Source of the DNA: Bacteroidales bacterium
GTDB lineage: Bacteria; Bacteroidota; Bacteroidia; Bacteroidales; NBLH01
DNA length: 64,000 nucleotides
Assembly (NCBI GenBank): GCA_016937695.1
Contig: JAFGWC010000004.1
Coordinates: forward strand, 28,167 to 92,166
Direction of reading: 5' to 3'
In this document: positions 36,068-45,172 of the stretch, piece after piece
Layout of the letters: every line of letters begins with the position of its first letter
How positions within the stretch are numbered: the first letter of the stretch is position 1
The notes under the pieces: model-generated
The model's input: the letters and a program-made list of their open reading frames with translations, nothing else
Told to the model about the DNA's origin: nothing
Databases searched by the model: none
Made by a program: the position numbers and the translations under genes

Positions 36068-36505
36068 ATGGGAATTAATAAAGCAATTTTAGTCGGTAAT
36101 GTTGGTAAAGACCCTGAAATACAGTATGTTAAGGAAGACGTTCCGGTTGCTAGATTTACATTAGCCACAAGCGAAACATTTAAAAATAAAAATGGCGAAA
36201 AAGTTACAAATACCGAATGGCATAATATTCTTGTTTGGCGAGGACTTGCAAAAGTAGTTGAACAATATGTAAAAAAGGGTAGTCAACTTTATGTTGAAGG
36301 TAAAATTACTAACCGAAGTTATGAAAAAGACGGAGTTACAAAATATTTTAGCGAAATAGTTGTAAATAACCTCCAAATGTTAGGCAAAGCTCAGGAAAGT
36401 GGAAGCACTTCAAATACTTCATATCAAGCAGAATCAAAACCATCAACCATAAATGAGCCACCAGAAGAACAATTTACAGATGATGGCGATGATTTGCCAT
36501 TTTAA
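36068..36505 (+). CDS. ssb: Single-stranded DNA-binding protein
   Basis: The 145-residue OB-fold protein opens with GINKAILVGNVGKDPEIQYV, then VARFTLATSETFKNKNGE and TEWHNILVWRGLAKVVEQYVKKG, with YVEGKITNRSYEKDGV. A short, Ser/Thr/Glu-rich linker leads to the acidic tip DDGDDLPF, which recruits replication and repair partners. Position just before gldE-gldD is the usual Bacteroidota arrangement, but a strong hairpin separates ssb from gldE here. Confidence 0.97.
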   Translation: MGINKAILVGNVGKDPEIQYVKEDVPVARFTLATSETFKNKNGEKVTNTEWHNILVWRGLAKVVEQYVKKGSQLYVEGKITNRSYEKDGVTKYFSEIVVNNLQMLGKAQESGSTSNTSYQAESKPSTINEPPEEQFTDDGDDLPF

Positions 36506-36543
36506 TTAATAGTTTGTTTTAATTAAGCTAAATTTAAACTTAG

Positions 36544-36586
36544 CTGCGTTATTATAAAATATATTTATAATAACGCAGTTTCTTTA
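36544..36586 (+). terminator. Strong terminator after ssb
   Basis: 15-bp perfect stem CTGCGTTATTATAAA (36544-36558) / TTTATAATAACGCAG (36564-36578) with a 5-base loop, followed by TTTCTTTA. It implies that gldE has its own promoter; a TAATTTTG box lies at 36598-36605. Confidence 0.8.
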
Positions 36587-36680
36587 TTGTAAATTTATAA
36601 TTTTGTGCGGTTTTATTATATTGGATAAAATAAATTATTTAATTTAGAAATCTGAAATAAAATACTAATTAAAATAAACT

Positions 36681-38003
36681 TTGGAACCAGAACCGTATTT
36701 ATACACAGTGTTTTTATTAAAAATAGTTTTTCATAGTATAGACTTAGCAAGTATTATTGGAATATTAGTTGTTATAATATTACTCATCAGCTCTGCACTA
36801 ATTTCAGGTTCAGAAGTTGCTTTCTTTTCACTTTCCCCTTCAAATTTAGATGAGATAAAAACAAAAATTTCAAAAAAAAGTAGCAGTTTGCTATTATTAT
36901 TGGAAAAACCCGAACATTTACTAGCAACAATTCTAATTGCAAACAATTTTGTAAATGTTGGAATAGTTATATTATCAACATATATTACAGATACATTAAT
37001 AGAATTTCAAAATTCGCCAGAATGGATAAGCTTTTTATTTAAAGTTGTGGTTGTTACTTTTCTATTATTGCTTTTTGGTGAAATAATTCCAAAAGTATAT
37101 GCAACACAATTTGCAAAAAAGTTTTCTTTATTTATGTCAATCCCTGTGTTTACTTTAAACAAAATTCTTAAACCCATAACAACAATACTTGTTAATTCTA
37201 CATCTTTTGTTAAAAAGAAAATAGCTAAACAAAAGCCTGAAATTTCTTTAGTAGATTTGTCTGACGCGCTGGATTTAACTGAAAATCCTGACGCCGAAAA
37301 CAAAAAAATACTAGAAGGAATAATAAGCTATGGAAGTATTGATGTTAGCGAAATAATGAAACCACGTGTTGATGTTATTGCTTTTGATATTTCTGATGAA
37401 TTTTCTGAAATTATTGATAAAATTACAAAGTATAATTACTCAAGAATTCCGATATATTCAGAAACTTTTGACAATATTAAAGGAATTTTATTTACAAAAG
37501 ACTTATTACCACATTTTCATAAAACATCATATAATTGGCAAACACTAATTAGACCTGCCTATTTTGTGCCTGAATCAAAAAAAATAAATGATTTACTAAC
37601 TGATTTTCAATCTAGAAAAATACATATGGCATTTATAATTGACGAGTATGGAGGTACAAACGGAATTGTTACATTAGAAGATATATTGGAAGAAATTGTG
37701 GGTGAAATTGGTGATGAGTCTGATGAAGTAGATGTTTTTTATAAAAAAATAGACGAAAATAATTATATATTTGAAGGTAAAACTTTATTAAATGATTTTT
37801 TTAAAATTTTAGATTTCGAAGATAATATTTTTGACAATGTGAAAGGGGATGCTGATACTTTAGCGGGTTTAATCTTGGAAATAAAAGGAGAAATTCCAAA
37901 AGAAGGAGTTGCAATAAAATATAAAAATTTTGTTTTTAAAATTATTTCGGCTGATAAACGACGAATAATACAAATAAAAGTTACTTTTCAAAAAATCGCT
38001 TAG
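36681..38003 (+). CDS. gldE: Gliding motility-associated protein GldE (CNNM/CorC-type transporter-like)
   Basis: The 440-residue protein has an N-terminal CNNM/DUF21 membrane domain (about 20-190, with SALISGSEVAFFSLSPSNL and LLLFGEIIPKVYATQFAKK). A CBS pair (about 205-335; GIISYGSIDVSEIMKPRVDVIAF, YNYSRIPIYSETFDNIKGILF, FIIDEYGGTNGIVTLEDILEEIVGEI) and a C-terminal CorC_HlyC domain follow. The start is TTG at 36681: the resulting MEPEP opening resembles other GldE N-termini, and no ATG lies before TM1. GldE supports gliding and type IX secretion, probably with GldD, whose gene starts 6 bases after its stop. Metal ion transport is a family-level possibility. Confidence 0.9.
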   Translation: MEPEPYLYTVFLLKIVFHSIDLASIIGILVVIILLISSALISGSEVAFFSLSPSNLDEIKTKISKKSSSLLLLLEKPEHLLATILIANNFVNVGIVILSTYITDTLIEFQNSPEWISFLFKVVVVTFLLLLFGEIIPKVYATQFAKKFSLFMSIPVFTLNKILKPITTILVNSTSFVKKKIAKQKPEISLVDLSDALDLTENPDAENKKILEGIISYGSIDVSEIMKPRVDVIAFDISDEFSEIIDKITKYNYSRIPIYSETFDNIKGILFTKDLLPHFHKTSYNWQTLIRPAYFVPESKKINDLLTDFQSRKIHMAFIIDEYGGTNGIVTLEDILEEIVGEIGDESDEVDVFYKKIDENNYIFEGKTLLNDFFKILDFEDNIFDNVKGDADTLAGLILEIKGEIPKEGVAIKYKNFVFKIISADKRRIIQIKVTFQKIA

Positions 38004-38009
38004 CAAAAA

Positions 38010-38594
38010 ATGAAAATCTATAAATACACTCAATATTCAATCATTATTTTACTTTTTGTATTCCTTTCATGTTCAAGTAGTTATACTCCAAAGCCAAGAG
38101 GCTATTTCAGAATTTCTTTTCCTGAAAAGGAATATGTGAAATTTAATAATCAAGGACCATATTCATTTGAAATACCTAAATATTCTTTTGTTCAAATTGA
38201 TTCTTCTCAGTTTACCGAAAAATGGTGGATAAATATTATTTTGCCCACTATGAAAGGGAAAATACACATCAGCTATAAAACAGTTAATGATAATTTAAAT
38301 AAATATCTTGAAGATTCAAGAGAATTAGCATATAAACACACAGTAAAAGCAGAAGCTATAAATGAAGAAATTTTTGTAAATAATAAAAACAATGTATTTG
38401 GTGTTTTGTATGAGATTAAAGGTAATGTAGCTTCATCATATCAGTTTTACGTTACAGATAGTACAAAGCATTTTTTAAGAGGCGCTTTGTATTTTAATGT
38501 TTACCCAAATAAAGATTCGTTAGCGCCTGTTTTAAAATTTGTAAAAGAAGATATAATAAATCTGATGGAAACATTTGAGTGGAATAATAAATAA
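38010..38594 (+). CDS. gldD: Gliding motility lipoprotein GldD
   Basis: The 194-residue lipoprotein has signal sequence YSIIILLFVFLSCSSS (acylated Cys21). The mature protein starts with the GldD hallmark PKPRGYFRISFPEKEY, followed by YSFEIPKYS, a KWWINI...MKGKIHISYK block, SYQFYVTDSTKHFLRGALYF and a C-terminal ME.F.W. GldD is essential for gliding and type IX secretion in flavobacteria. It forms an operon with gldE upstream (6 bases) and a phosphopantetheinyl transferase downstream (11 bases), the arrangement usual in Bacteroidota. Confidence 0.93.
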   Translation: MKIYKYTQYSIIILLFVFLSCSSSYTPKPRGYFRISFPEKEYVKFNNQGPYSFEIPKYSFVQIDSSQFTEKWWINIILPTMKGKIHISYKTVNDNLNKYLEDSRELAYKHTVKAEAINEEIFVNNKNNVFGVLYEIKGNVASSYQFYVTDSTKHFLRGALYFNVYPNKDSLAPVLKFVKEDIINLMETFEWNNK

Positions 38595-38605
38595 ATTGTA
38601 TAAAT

Positions 38606-39253
38606 ATGCCTGTAAGTATTTTAAAAAACATAAATGATTCTAAATTAGGATTATGGAAGCTTGATGAATCTTATGATATTTTATTTGAAAAATTTATAAG
38701 TCTTGCACCAAAATCTGAAATTCAAAAATTGGATAATTTCAGTAATGAAAATAGAAAAATTGAATGGATTGCATGTAGACTTTTATTATATACACTTATT
38801 GAAAAGCCCGTTGAAGTTAGTTATGATGAATTTGGGAAGCCTTATCTTGCAGATTCTAACTTAAAAATAAGTATTTCTCATACAAAAAGCATTGTTGCGG
38901 TTATACTAGGTCAAAAAAATGTTAGTATTGATGTTGAAAAAGTTTCAGAAAGAATATTAAAAATAGCACCTAAATTTTTATATCCAGTTGAAATTAATTC
39001 AGTAGATATAAATAATCAAATACTTCATTTTCACGCATATTGGTGTGCAAAAGAAACTATTTATAAAATTTATGGCGAAAAAAGACTTGACTTTAAGAAT
39101 AATATTAAAATAGAGAAATTTAATTTGAATTCAGAAGGCGAAATTAAAGGTGCAATTGATTATAAAAGTTTTAAAGAACAATTTATCCTTAATTATTTTA
39201 TTCATAAAGAAAAAAATATTGCTGAAGATTTTATTGTTGTTTATTATTGTTGA
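38606..39253 (+). CDS. 4'-phosphopantetheinyl transferase superfamily protein (Sfp type)
   Basis: The 215-residue protein moves the phosphopantetheine arm from CoA to carrier proteins. Sfp-family motifs are present: a WIACRLLLYTLI N-terminal helix, LKISISHTKSIVAVIL (SISH), SIDVEKVSERI with the magnesium Asp, and WCAKETIYKIYG (W-KEA-K variant). There are no PKS or NRPS genes near, so the likely targets are fatty acid ACP or aryl polyene/flexirubin-type carriers. It sits in the gldE-gldD operon with 11 bases between. Confidence 0.88.
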   Translation: MPVSILKNINDSKLGLWKLDESYDILFEKFISLAPKSEIQKLDNFSNENRKIEWIACRLLLYTLIEKPVEVSYDEFGKPYLADSNLKISISHTKSIVAVILGQKNVSIDVEKVSERILKIAPKFLYPVEINSVDINNQILHFHAYWCAKETIYKIYGEKRLDFKNNIKIEKFNLNSEGEIKGAIDYKSFKEQFILNYFIHKEKNIAEDFIVVYYC

Positions 39254-39283
39254 ATGATATAAACTAAGAAGAAATACCAAAAA

Positions 39284-40018
39284 ATGAAGGGGAAGATATA
39301 TCAATCAATATCAAAAAATCAATCAAAAAAAATTGCTTTATTGATAGATCCTGATAAATTAAAGAACAAAACAATTTTTGAGCTTATAAATTTATCTGAA
39401 AATGCAAATGTTGATTTCTTATTTGTTGGCGGAAGCTTGGTTTCAAAACCAATTGATGAATTGATTGTTGAAATAAAAAAAAGAACAAAAATTCCATTAA
39501 TTTTATTTCCAGGTAGTTTATTACAATTATCAACTAAACTTGATGCGGTTTTGCTAATTAGCTTAATATCAGGTAGAAATGCTGAATTGTTAATCGGAAA
39601 TCATGTTGTTGCTGCACATCATTTAAAAAACAGTAAATTAGAAATTTTACCAACCGGATATATTTTAATTGATGGAGGTAAAACCACTTCTGTTGAGTAT
39701 ATGAGTAATACAAGACCAATTCCGTTTGAGAAAGATGATATTGCAGTAGCAACAGCCATTGCAGGCGAGTTGTTAGGTCAAAAATTAATATATCTAGATG
39801 CCGGAAGTGGTGCAGCAAATGCCGTTTCCGAAATAATGATTAAAAAAGTGAAAACTAATATCAGTATACCTTTAATTGTGGGAGGTGGAATAAGAACAGC
39901 TTTGCAAGCTAAAAGCGCCTGCTTTGCAGGCGCTGATATTATAGTTGTTGGTAATGCTTTTGAAGATAATATAAATTTAATTCAAGAAATTGCAGATGCT
40001 GTTCATTCAATAAAATGA
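39284..40018 (+). CDS. Geranylgeranylglyceryl phosphate synthase family protein (PcrB/GGGPS)
   Basis: This 244-residue TIM-barrel prenyltransferase joins glycerol-1-phosphate to a polyprenyl diphosphate. ALLIDPDKL (metal/G1P side), FLFVGGSLVSKP, LILFPGSLLQLS, LLISLISGRNAELLIG, YILIDGGKTTSVEYMS, YLDAGSGAANAVS and LIVGGGIRTALQAKSACFAGADIIVVGNAFE with the phosphate-binding loops are all present. Bacteroidota GGGPS enzymes have been reported, with uncertain product (archaeal-type ether lipid precursors). The glycerol-1-phosphate dehydrogenase gene is not in the window. It follows the PPTase by 30 bases and is convergent with the S41 protease gene, leaving only 17 bases between stops. Confidence 0.9.
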   Translation: MKGKIYQSISKNQSKKIALLIDPDKLKNKTIFELINLSENANVDFLFVGGSLVSKPIDELIVEIKKRTKIPLILFPGSLLQLSTKLDAVLLISLISGRNAELLIGNHVVAAHHLKNSKLEILPTGYILIDGGKTTSVEYMSNTRPIPFEKDDIAVATAIAGELLGQKLIYLDAGSGAANAVSEIMIKKVKTNISIPLIVGGGIRTALQAKSACFAGADIIVVGNAFEDNINLIQEIADAVHSIK

Positions 40019-40035
40019 TATTAATCAAACTCTGC

Positions 40036-41385
40036 CTACTTTTTAATTTTATTTTGAATCATTAAACCTTCTCTTTCAAACTTATTCTGATAAAAATTAA
40101 ATGAATTTAAATTTATAAATTTAGATTTATAATCTTTTGTAAGTCCACCGGTCAAATACGAAATAGCTGTTGCAGTTAAAACTTCATCAACATCACCAAC
40201 AGGCGTTGAATAATCATCTTGCACAGCAATATCAGGTGCAAAGCCATTTACAAAGTCTGTATTTCCAACGGCATTCGCAATTTTATTAATTACAAGATAT
40301 AGCCCCCAAGTGTGTTTATATTCAACATCATCATAAAATAAACTTGCACCGGTATATTTTCCTGCAGTTGTATCTCCAATTATTTTAACTTCCATATATG
40401 GTTCTAATCCGTTAATAATAGCCTCGCTTGCAGAGGCTGTTCTGTTGGAAGTTAGAATTGCAATTCGGCTTAAGTTTAAATTAACATTTGGCGTAGGAAA
40501 ATAATCGATAAAATATTCGCTGTTCTCGCCATAATTGCTTGCTAAATAGTCTGTTAACAAGTCGTTCCATTGCTCTGTAATAAAAACATCTCCAATTGCA
40601 CTTGCCGGAGCAATCATACTGGCCAATTTCGAACAAGTTGTAACATATCCTCCCGGATTATATCTAAGATCAAGAATTAATTCTGTTACTCCTTGTGCTT
40701 TAAAATAAATAAATACATTTTCTAAATCAGTAAAATAATCTTCAATAAATTGATCGTATAGCAAATAGCCTATTTTTGTCCCTGAAACGTCTATTACTTT
40801 ATAATCAAGAACCGGATTAATTGTCATCTCTACAGTAGTTATAGAAACTGTATTTGTTTCAATAATCTGATTGTCTATATTTTCACCAATTGTAGCTGTA
40901 TATTGATCATAGCTTAAAAGGTCAATATAATTATCTGTATTTAAAGTCTGACCGTTTATTTTAAGCAAATAATCGCCACGTTTTAAACCGACATTATAAG
41001 CTGGCCCGTCTTTATAAACATATTCTACTATGCCAAAAACATCATTACTGCCTTCATATTGAAATAGTTTCATTTTATAACCTGCAGTTTTGTCTATTCC
41101 GTTAAAACTGTTTAAAACTACCTGATAATCATCATGTAAAAAAGACCAATGGTCTAATTCAGTGTTTTTTAAATCATCAAAAAGTTGATAAGAATCTGTA
41201 TATTCCAAATAATTTATGCCTGTGTGAATCTGACTTTCCCACAAATAATAAGTTGTTGTTGTACTGTAAACAAAATCGTTTACAATTTCAGTTTCGCTTT
41301 GCGGAATAGTGTATGGATCTTTTTTTGTACAAGAAAACAAAACTGAAATTACACTCAAAATTAATATTAGTTTATATGGTTTCAT
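40036..41385 (-). CDS. S41 (C-terminal processing) peptidase, lipoprotein
   Basis: The 449-residue protein has lipoprotein signal LILSVISVLFSCTKK (acylated Cys19). It has an N-terminal helical cap (about 30-95), a PDZ domain (about 105-180; GIVEYVYKDGPAYNVGLKRGDYLLKING), and a tail-specific protease core. In the core, GVTELILDLRYNPGGYV, the nucleophile Ser in ILTSNRTASASEAIINGL, and the general-base Lys in IIGDTTAGKYTG are intact. It probably degrades or trims proteins in the periplasm or at the surface. Similar lipoprotein S41 proteases are common in Bacteroidota and distinct from cytosolic or inner-membrane CtpA. Confidence 0.9.
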   Translation of the reverse strand: MKPYKLILILSVISVLFSCTKKDPYTIPQSETEIVNDFVYSTTTTYYLWESQIHTGINYLEYTDSYQLFDDLKNTELDHWSFLHDDYQVVLNSFNGIDKTAGYKMKLFQYEGSNDVFGIVEYVYKDGPAYNVGLKRGDYLLKINGQTLNTDNYIDLLSYDQYTATIGENIDNQIIETNTVSITTVEMTINPVLDYKVIDVSGTKIGYLLYDQFIEDYFTDLENVFIYFKAQGVTELILDLRYNPGGYVTTCSKLASMIAPASAIGDVFITEQWNDLLTDYLASNYGENSEYFIDYFPTPNVNLNLSRIAILTSNRTASASEAIINGLEPYMEVKIIGDTTAGKYTGASLFYDDVEYKHTWGLYLVINKIANAVGNTDFVNGFAPDIAVQDDYSTPVGDVDEVLTATAISYLTGGLTKDYKSKFINLNSFNFYQNKFEREGLMIQNKIKK

Positions 41386-41479
41386 TTTTATAATATTTAA
41401 TAATTTCTAAAAATATTTCTATAAAAAAAACGAAAAATAATTTTCAAAAGTATTTTTATGAAAAGGTAATTAATTAAAT

Positions 41480-42370
41480 TTATTTATAAAAATAATCTTT
41501 TAATATTACCCCATTTTTCCTTTTATGTTTCCAACGTTTATGAGTCCATAGCCAACCTTCAGGTTTTTTTCGAATCACTTTTTCAAGTTTTTTCATATAA
41601 ATGGCGGTTATTTCACCTTTTTCATATTCATTTGGATTATTAACTAGCTCTGAAAATTCAGTTGTATAATATCCTCTTTTAATTCTTTGAAAATCGTAAT
41701 AAACTACCGGTAGATTAAATTTCTTGGAATATGCTTCAGGTCCATGAATACAAGGCGTGTCTCTGCCTAAAAACTCAACCCAAATCGAATGAGTTAATGA
41801 GCTTGGACTTTGGTCTGCAACTAACAAAATGGATGTAGGTGTGGAAATATCTTTAAAAGCTCTGCCTGTACTTTCTAGTGCTATTAATTTCATTCCAAAT
41901 CTAGACCTGTTTTTATTGAAATACTTTGTTAAACGTTTATTATTTAGTGGTTTATAAATAGTAATACTTCTGTGATTTAAAAGATTTGCTAATGAAGAAC
42001 ACCATTCCCAATTTGTATAGTGCCCACCTACGCCAATAATACTTTGGTTTTTATTATAATATTTATCTAAAAACTCCGGATTTATTGCTACAAATCTTTT
42101 TAAAACTTCCTCATTACTCATTGTAAACATTTTTATCGATTCTAAAGTAATATCAGTAAAATTTTTATAAGATTTTTTAGCAACTTCTCTTATTTCACTT
42201 TTAGTTTTTTCAGGAAACGCTTTTACTAAATTATCATAAACAACTCTTTTTCTGTACATTACAACAAAATGCATGAAAAAGCTTGAAAAATCTGAAATTA
42301 GATATAATAATCTAAAAGGAATAAACCTGAATAACTCAATAAATACCCTTGTAAATAAATATTCTATCAT
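41480..42370 (-). CDS. Lysophospholipid/lipid A acyltransferase (LpxL/HtrB family)
   Basis: The 296-residue inner-membrane enzyme has an N-terminal hydrophobic anchor (about 5-38), the catalytic HX4E motif at His117-Glu122 (GGHYTNWEW), and further acyltransferase blocks: SILLVADQSPS, FLGRDTPCIHGPEAYSKKFNLPVVYY and a C-terminal KKPEGWLWTHKRWK. Family enzymes add a secondary acyl chain to lipid A; in Bacteroidota, some members may work on other envelope lipids. It lies 94 bases downstream-to-upstream of the S41 gene on the same strand, with a separate role. Confidence 0.9.
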   Translation of the reverse strand: MIEYLFTRVFIELFRFIPFRLLYLISDFSSFFMHFVVMYRKRVVYDNLVKAFPEKTKSEIREVAKKSYKNFTDITLESIKMFTMSNEEVLKRFVAINPEFLDKYYNKNQSIIGVGGHYTNWEWCSSLANLLNHRSITIYKPLNNKRLTKYFNKNRSRFGMKLIALESTGRAFKDISTPTSILLVADQSPSSLTHSIWVEFLGRDTPCIHGPEAYSKKFNLPVVYYDFQRIKRGYYTTEFSELVNNPNEYEKGEITAIYMKKLEKVIRKKPEGWLWTHKRWKHKRKNGVILKDYFYK

Positions 42371-42638
42371 TTATAACTCTTTTTTGCAATATAATTAATT
42401 AACAAAAGTATCTAACAAATTTTAAATTTTCTTTGATTAGCACAAATTTTTATAAACTTATTAACCATTAAAAACTATATGTTTAGATTGAATATAAATT
42501 ACTTTTTTGAATGTTTGTTAAGTGTCATAAAACCAATCATTTATACATATATAATTTTAATCGATATTTATACATATCTGTTTTTTTCTTAAATTGGATA
42601 AAATTTAAAAACTTGTTTGATTAAAAAAAAATAAAAAA

Positions 42639-43307
42639 ATGCAACAAGAAAACAATTTTAGTGAAAGCAGGCGCGATTTTATTAAAAACCTTTTTATTGG
42701 TGGTGGCGTAACTTTAGCATTAGGAAACTTAAGCTTTACTTTTTTTGATAGTGAAAAAGGTATAGAAAAGAAAGTAATAATTTGCGATTTCTCAAAATGT
42801 ACAGGATGTAGAACATGCGAAACGTCCTGTGTCGCTTACAATTTTGCTACTCAGGATGGATTTGAAACATATGGAATTGTAAATCCTAAAAATGCCAATA
42901 TCAGAGTTAATAAATTCAACCCTGATTTAGATATACCTGCTACTTGTGCCGGATGTCCGGATACTCCTTGTATAAATGCTTGCCCTATTAATGTTGATAG
43001 AAAAACAGGAGAAAAAGCTCTTTATTTAAACAAATTAACAGGCGCAATATCAGTAAATGTTGAAGAATGCATAGGTTGTGGAAAATGCGCTAAAGCCTGC
43101 GAAACAGAAAGAGTTGGTGTTATAAGACAAAATCAAGAATCTGGAAAACCAGAAGGCCTTTGTACATACTGCGATGGTGATCCTTCTTGTGTGAAAAATT
43201 GTCCGTATGGTGCTTTATCATATGTAAAAGTTGATACAAATTATGAATTTTTTGGAAAATCGCCTGAGCAAATTGCTGGAATTTTAACAGAAAGATATTA
43301 TAAATAG
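42639..43307 (+). CDS. Twin-arginine-type four-cluster ferredoxin, partner of AOR
   Basis: The 222-residue protein starts with a Tat-like signal: SRRDFIKNLFIGGGVTLALG (residues about 9-30). The mature region is a DmsB/HycB-like polyferredoxin with four cysteine groups: CTGCRTCETSCV, CAGCPDTPCINACP, CIGCGKCAKACE and CTYCDGDPSCVKNCP, giving up to four [4Fe-4S] clusters. The gene is 49 bases upstream of an aldehyde:ferredoxin oxidoreductase, so it should carry electrons to or from that enzyme. The signal places it outside the cytoplasm unless it serves only as an anchor. The AOR itself has no signal, so the pair may be exported together or the signal may be uncleaved. Confidence 0.85.
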   Translation: MQQENNFSESRRDFIKNLFIGGGVTLALGNLSFTFFDSEKGIEKKVIICDFSKCTGCRTCETSCVAYNFATQDGFETYGIVNPKNANIRVNKFNPDLDIPATCAGCPDTPCINACPINVDRKTGEKALYLNKLTGAISVNVEECIGCGKCAKACETERVGVIRQNQESGKPEGLCTYCDGDPSCVKNCPYGALSYVKVDTNYEFFGKSPEQIAGILTERYYK

Positions 43308-43356
43308 GACAGTTTAATAAAATACAATCTATTTAAATTGATAAAAAAATACTAAC

Positions 43357-45159
43357 ATGGAAGATATTTTCGGAATTTTATTGGATATAAATTTAACAAC
43401 AAGAAAAACAGAGAATATTTACATCTCAAAAAGAGATATTGAGCTTTTTGTTGGTGGTAGAGGATTAGCAATGAAAGTTTTGTACGATAGAATAAAACCA
43501 GGCTTAGATCCTTTTTCTGAAGACAATCCGCTCATTTTTATGTCAGGAACTTTCTCCGGTCTTCCAATACCTTCATCTTCAAGAACTTGTGTTGTTACAA
43601 AATCGCCTTTAACGTCGCCTAAAAAATCAATATTTGAAAAAGCTTCAACAGTAAGTTATTCAAATATTGGTGGTTTTTTTGGTCCTGAAATTAAATTTGC
43701 TGGTTATGAAGGTATTGTTATTACAGGCAAATCACCATTTCCAGTGTATATAAAAATTGAAGACAATGAAGTTAAAATTAAAGATGCCGGAGATTTTTGG
43801 GGAATGAAAACCGATGAATTTGATAATGCTTTTAAAAAAGAATTAGGCGATAATAATTTTCAAACATGCTATATTGGACCGGCAGGCGAAAAAAAAGTAG
43901 CATATGCAAGTATATTGCATACCGCCGGAAGAGCAGCAGGGCGTGGGGGAGTTGGTGCTGTAATGGGTTCAAAAAACCTAAAAGCAATAGCAGTAAAAGG
44001 AACAGGCATGCCAAATGTTAAAAACCCTAAAGAATTTAATAATTTAGCTAATAAGGCCAGAGCTTATTTTAAAGGAAGAGAAGCAACTAAATATTGGCGA
44101 GAAGAAGGAACTGCAGGTGCTTTAAAATCATCTAGTGATAAAGGCTCTATGGCTGTTAAAAATTACAGAGAAGGAACTTTTGAACAAATTGAAAATTATG
44201 ATGCAAAAGCCTCTCGTGAAAAAATTTGGAAAAGAGATTATGCTTGTTATCAGTGTCAGCTTTCATGTAAAAAAAGTGGCGTTGTTGTTGAAGGCCGGTT
44301 TAAAGGAACAATAGTTCACGATTCGCCTGAGTATGAGACAGGTACAATGGTTGGTTCAAATCTTATGCTGACAGAAATTAATGACGTAATGAAAGCGATT
44401 TATGATGGAGACGACTACGGAATTGATATTATTTCTCTTGGAAATACAATCGGATTTTTAATAGAAGCAAAGGAGAAGGAATTAATAGACATAAACTTTC
44501 TTGATGGAATTGATTTAAAATGGAACGATATTGATAGTATTTTAAGTATGATAAAAAAAATTGCTGACAGAGACGGAATTGGCGATTTAGCATCTAAAGG
44601 CGTAAAAGTATTATCAGAAAAAATAGGTAAAGGAAGTGAAAAATTTGCAATTCATGTTAAAGGACAATCATTAGCTGCTTGGAATGTTCATGTAAATCCT
44701 GGAACAGGAATAAGTTATACAACATCAAACAGAGGCGCTTGTCATCTTAATGGTGGTGATGTTGACAGACAAAATGCGAATGCTTTAAAAGACTCTCTTG
44801 CAATTTGCTTTTTTGCAACAGGTTGGGGAGGTTTTGATACAAATCAATTAATTGAGTTTGTAAATGCAATTACAGGATCAAGTTGGGACGAAAATTCGTT
44901 TAAAAAAGCAGGTGAAAGAATATTTAATCTTGAAAAAATGATAAATATTAGAGAAGGCTTTACTGCAGAAGATGATGTTTTACCCGAAAGGTTTTATACC
45001 GAAGCTTTAAGTTCAGGACCAAAAAAAGGCGCAATTTTAAACCGTGATGAATTTGCTGAAAAACTTCTAGAATACTATAAATCAAGAGATTGGGATATTT
45101 CAAGTTCAAAACCATCAGAAAAAAAATTAAAAGAATTAAGTTTGGATTTTTTAATTTAA
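43357..45159 (+). CDS. aor: Tungsten-containing aldehyde:ferredoxin oxidoreductase family protein
   Basis: The 600-residue protein has the AOR architecture. The N-terminal pterin-binding domain (about 1-210) carries FVGGRGLAMKVLYD, PLIFMSGTFSGLPIPSSSR, GFFGPEIKFAGYEGIVITGK and GRAAGRGGVGAVMGSKNLKAIAVKG. The cluster-binding YACYQCQLSCKKSG and DSPEYETGTMVGSNL follow, then GIDIISLGNTIGFLIEA and a C-terminal DSLAICFFATGWGG with a late Cys. The enzyme oxidises aldehydes to acids, or runs in reverse, using a W/Mo-bispterin and one [4Fe-4S] cluster. No N-terminal signal is visible. It is grouped with the Tat ferredoxin upstream and a GNAT gene 13 bases downstream. The preferred aldehyde cannot be told from sequence. 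Confidence 0.92.
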   Translation: MEDIFGILLDINLTTRKTENIYISKRDIELFVGGRGLAMKVLYDRIKPGLDPFSEDNPLIFMSGTFSGLPIPSSSRTCVVTKSPLTSPKKSIFEKASTVSYSNIGGFFGPEIKFAGYEGIVITGKSPFPVYIKIEDNEVKIKDAGDFWGMKTDEFDNAFKKELGDNNFQTCYIGPAGEKKVAYASILHTAGRAAGRGGVGAVMGSKNLKAIAVKGTGMPNVKNPKEFNNLANKARAYFKGREATKYWREEGTAGALKSSSDKGSMAVKNYREGTFEQIENYDAKASREKIWKRDYACYQCQLSCKKSGVVVEGRFKGTIVHDSPEYETGTMVGSNLMLTEINDVMKAIYDGDDYGIDIISLGNTIGFLIEAKEKELIDINFLDGIDLKWNDIDSILSMIKKIADRDGIGDLASKGVKVLSEKIGKGSEKFAIHVKGQSLAAWNVHVNPGTGISYTTSNRGACHLNGGDVDRQNANALKDSLAICFFATGWGGFDTNQLIEFVNAITGSSWDENSFKKAGERIFNLEKMINIREGFTAEDDVLPERFYTEALSSGPKKGAILNRDEFAEKLLEYYKSRDWDISSSKPSEKKLKELSLDFLI

Positions 45160-45172
45160 TTACAATAAATAA

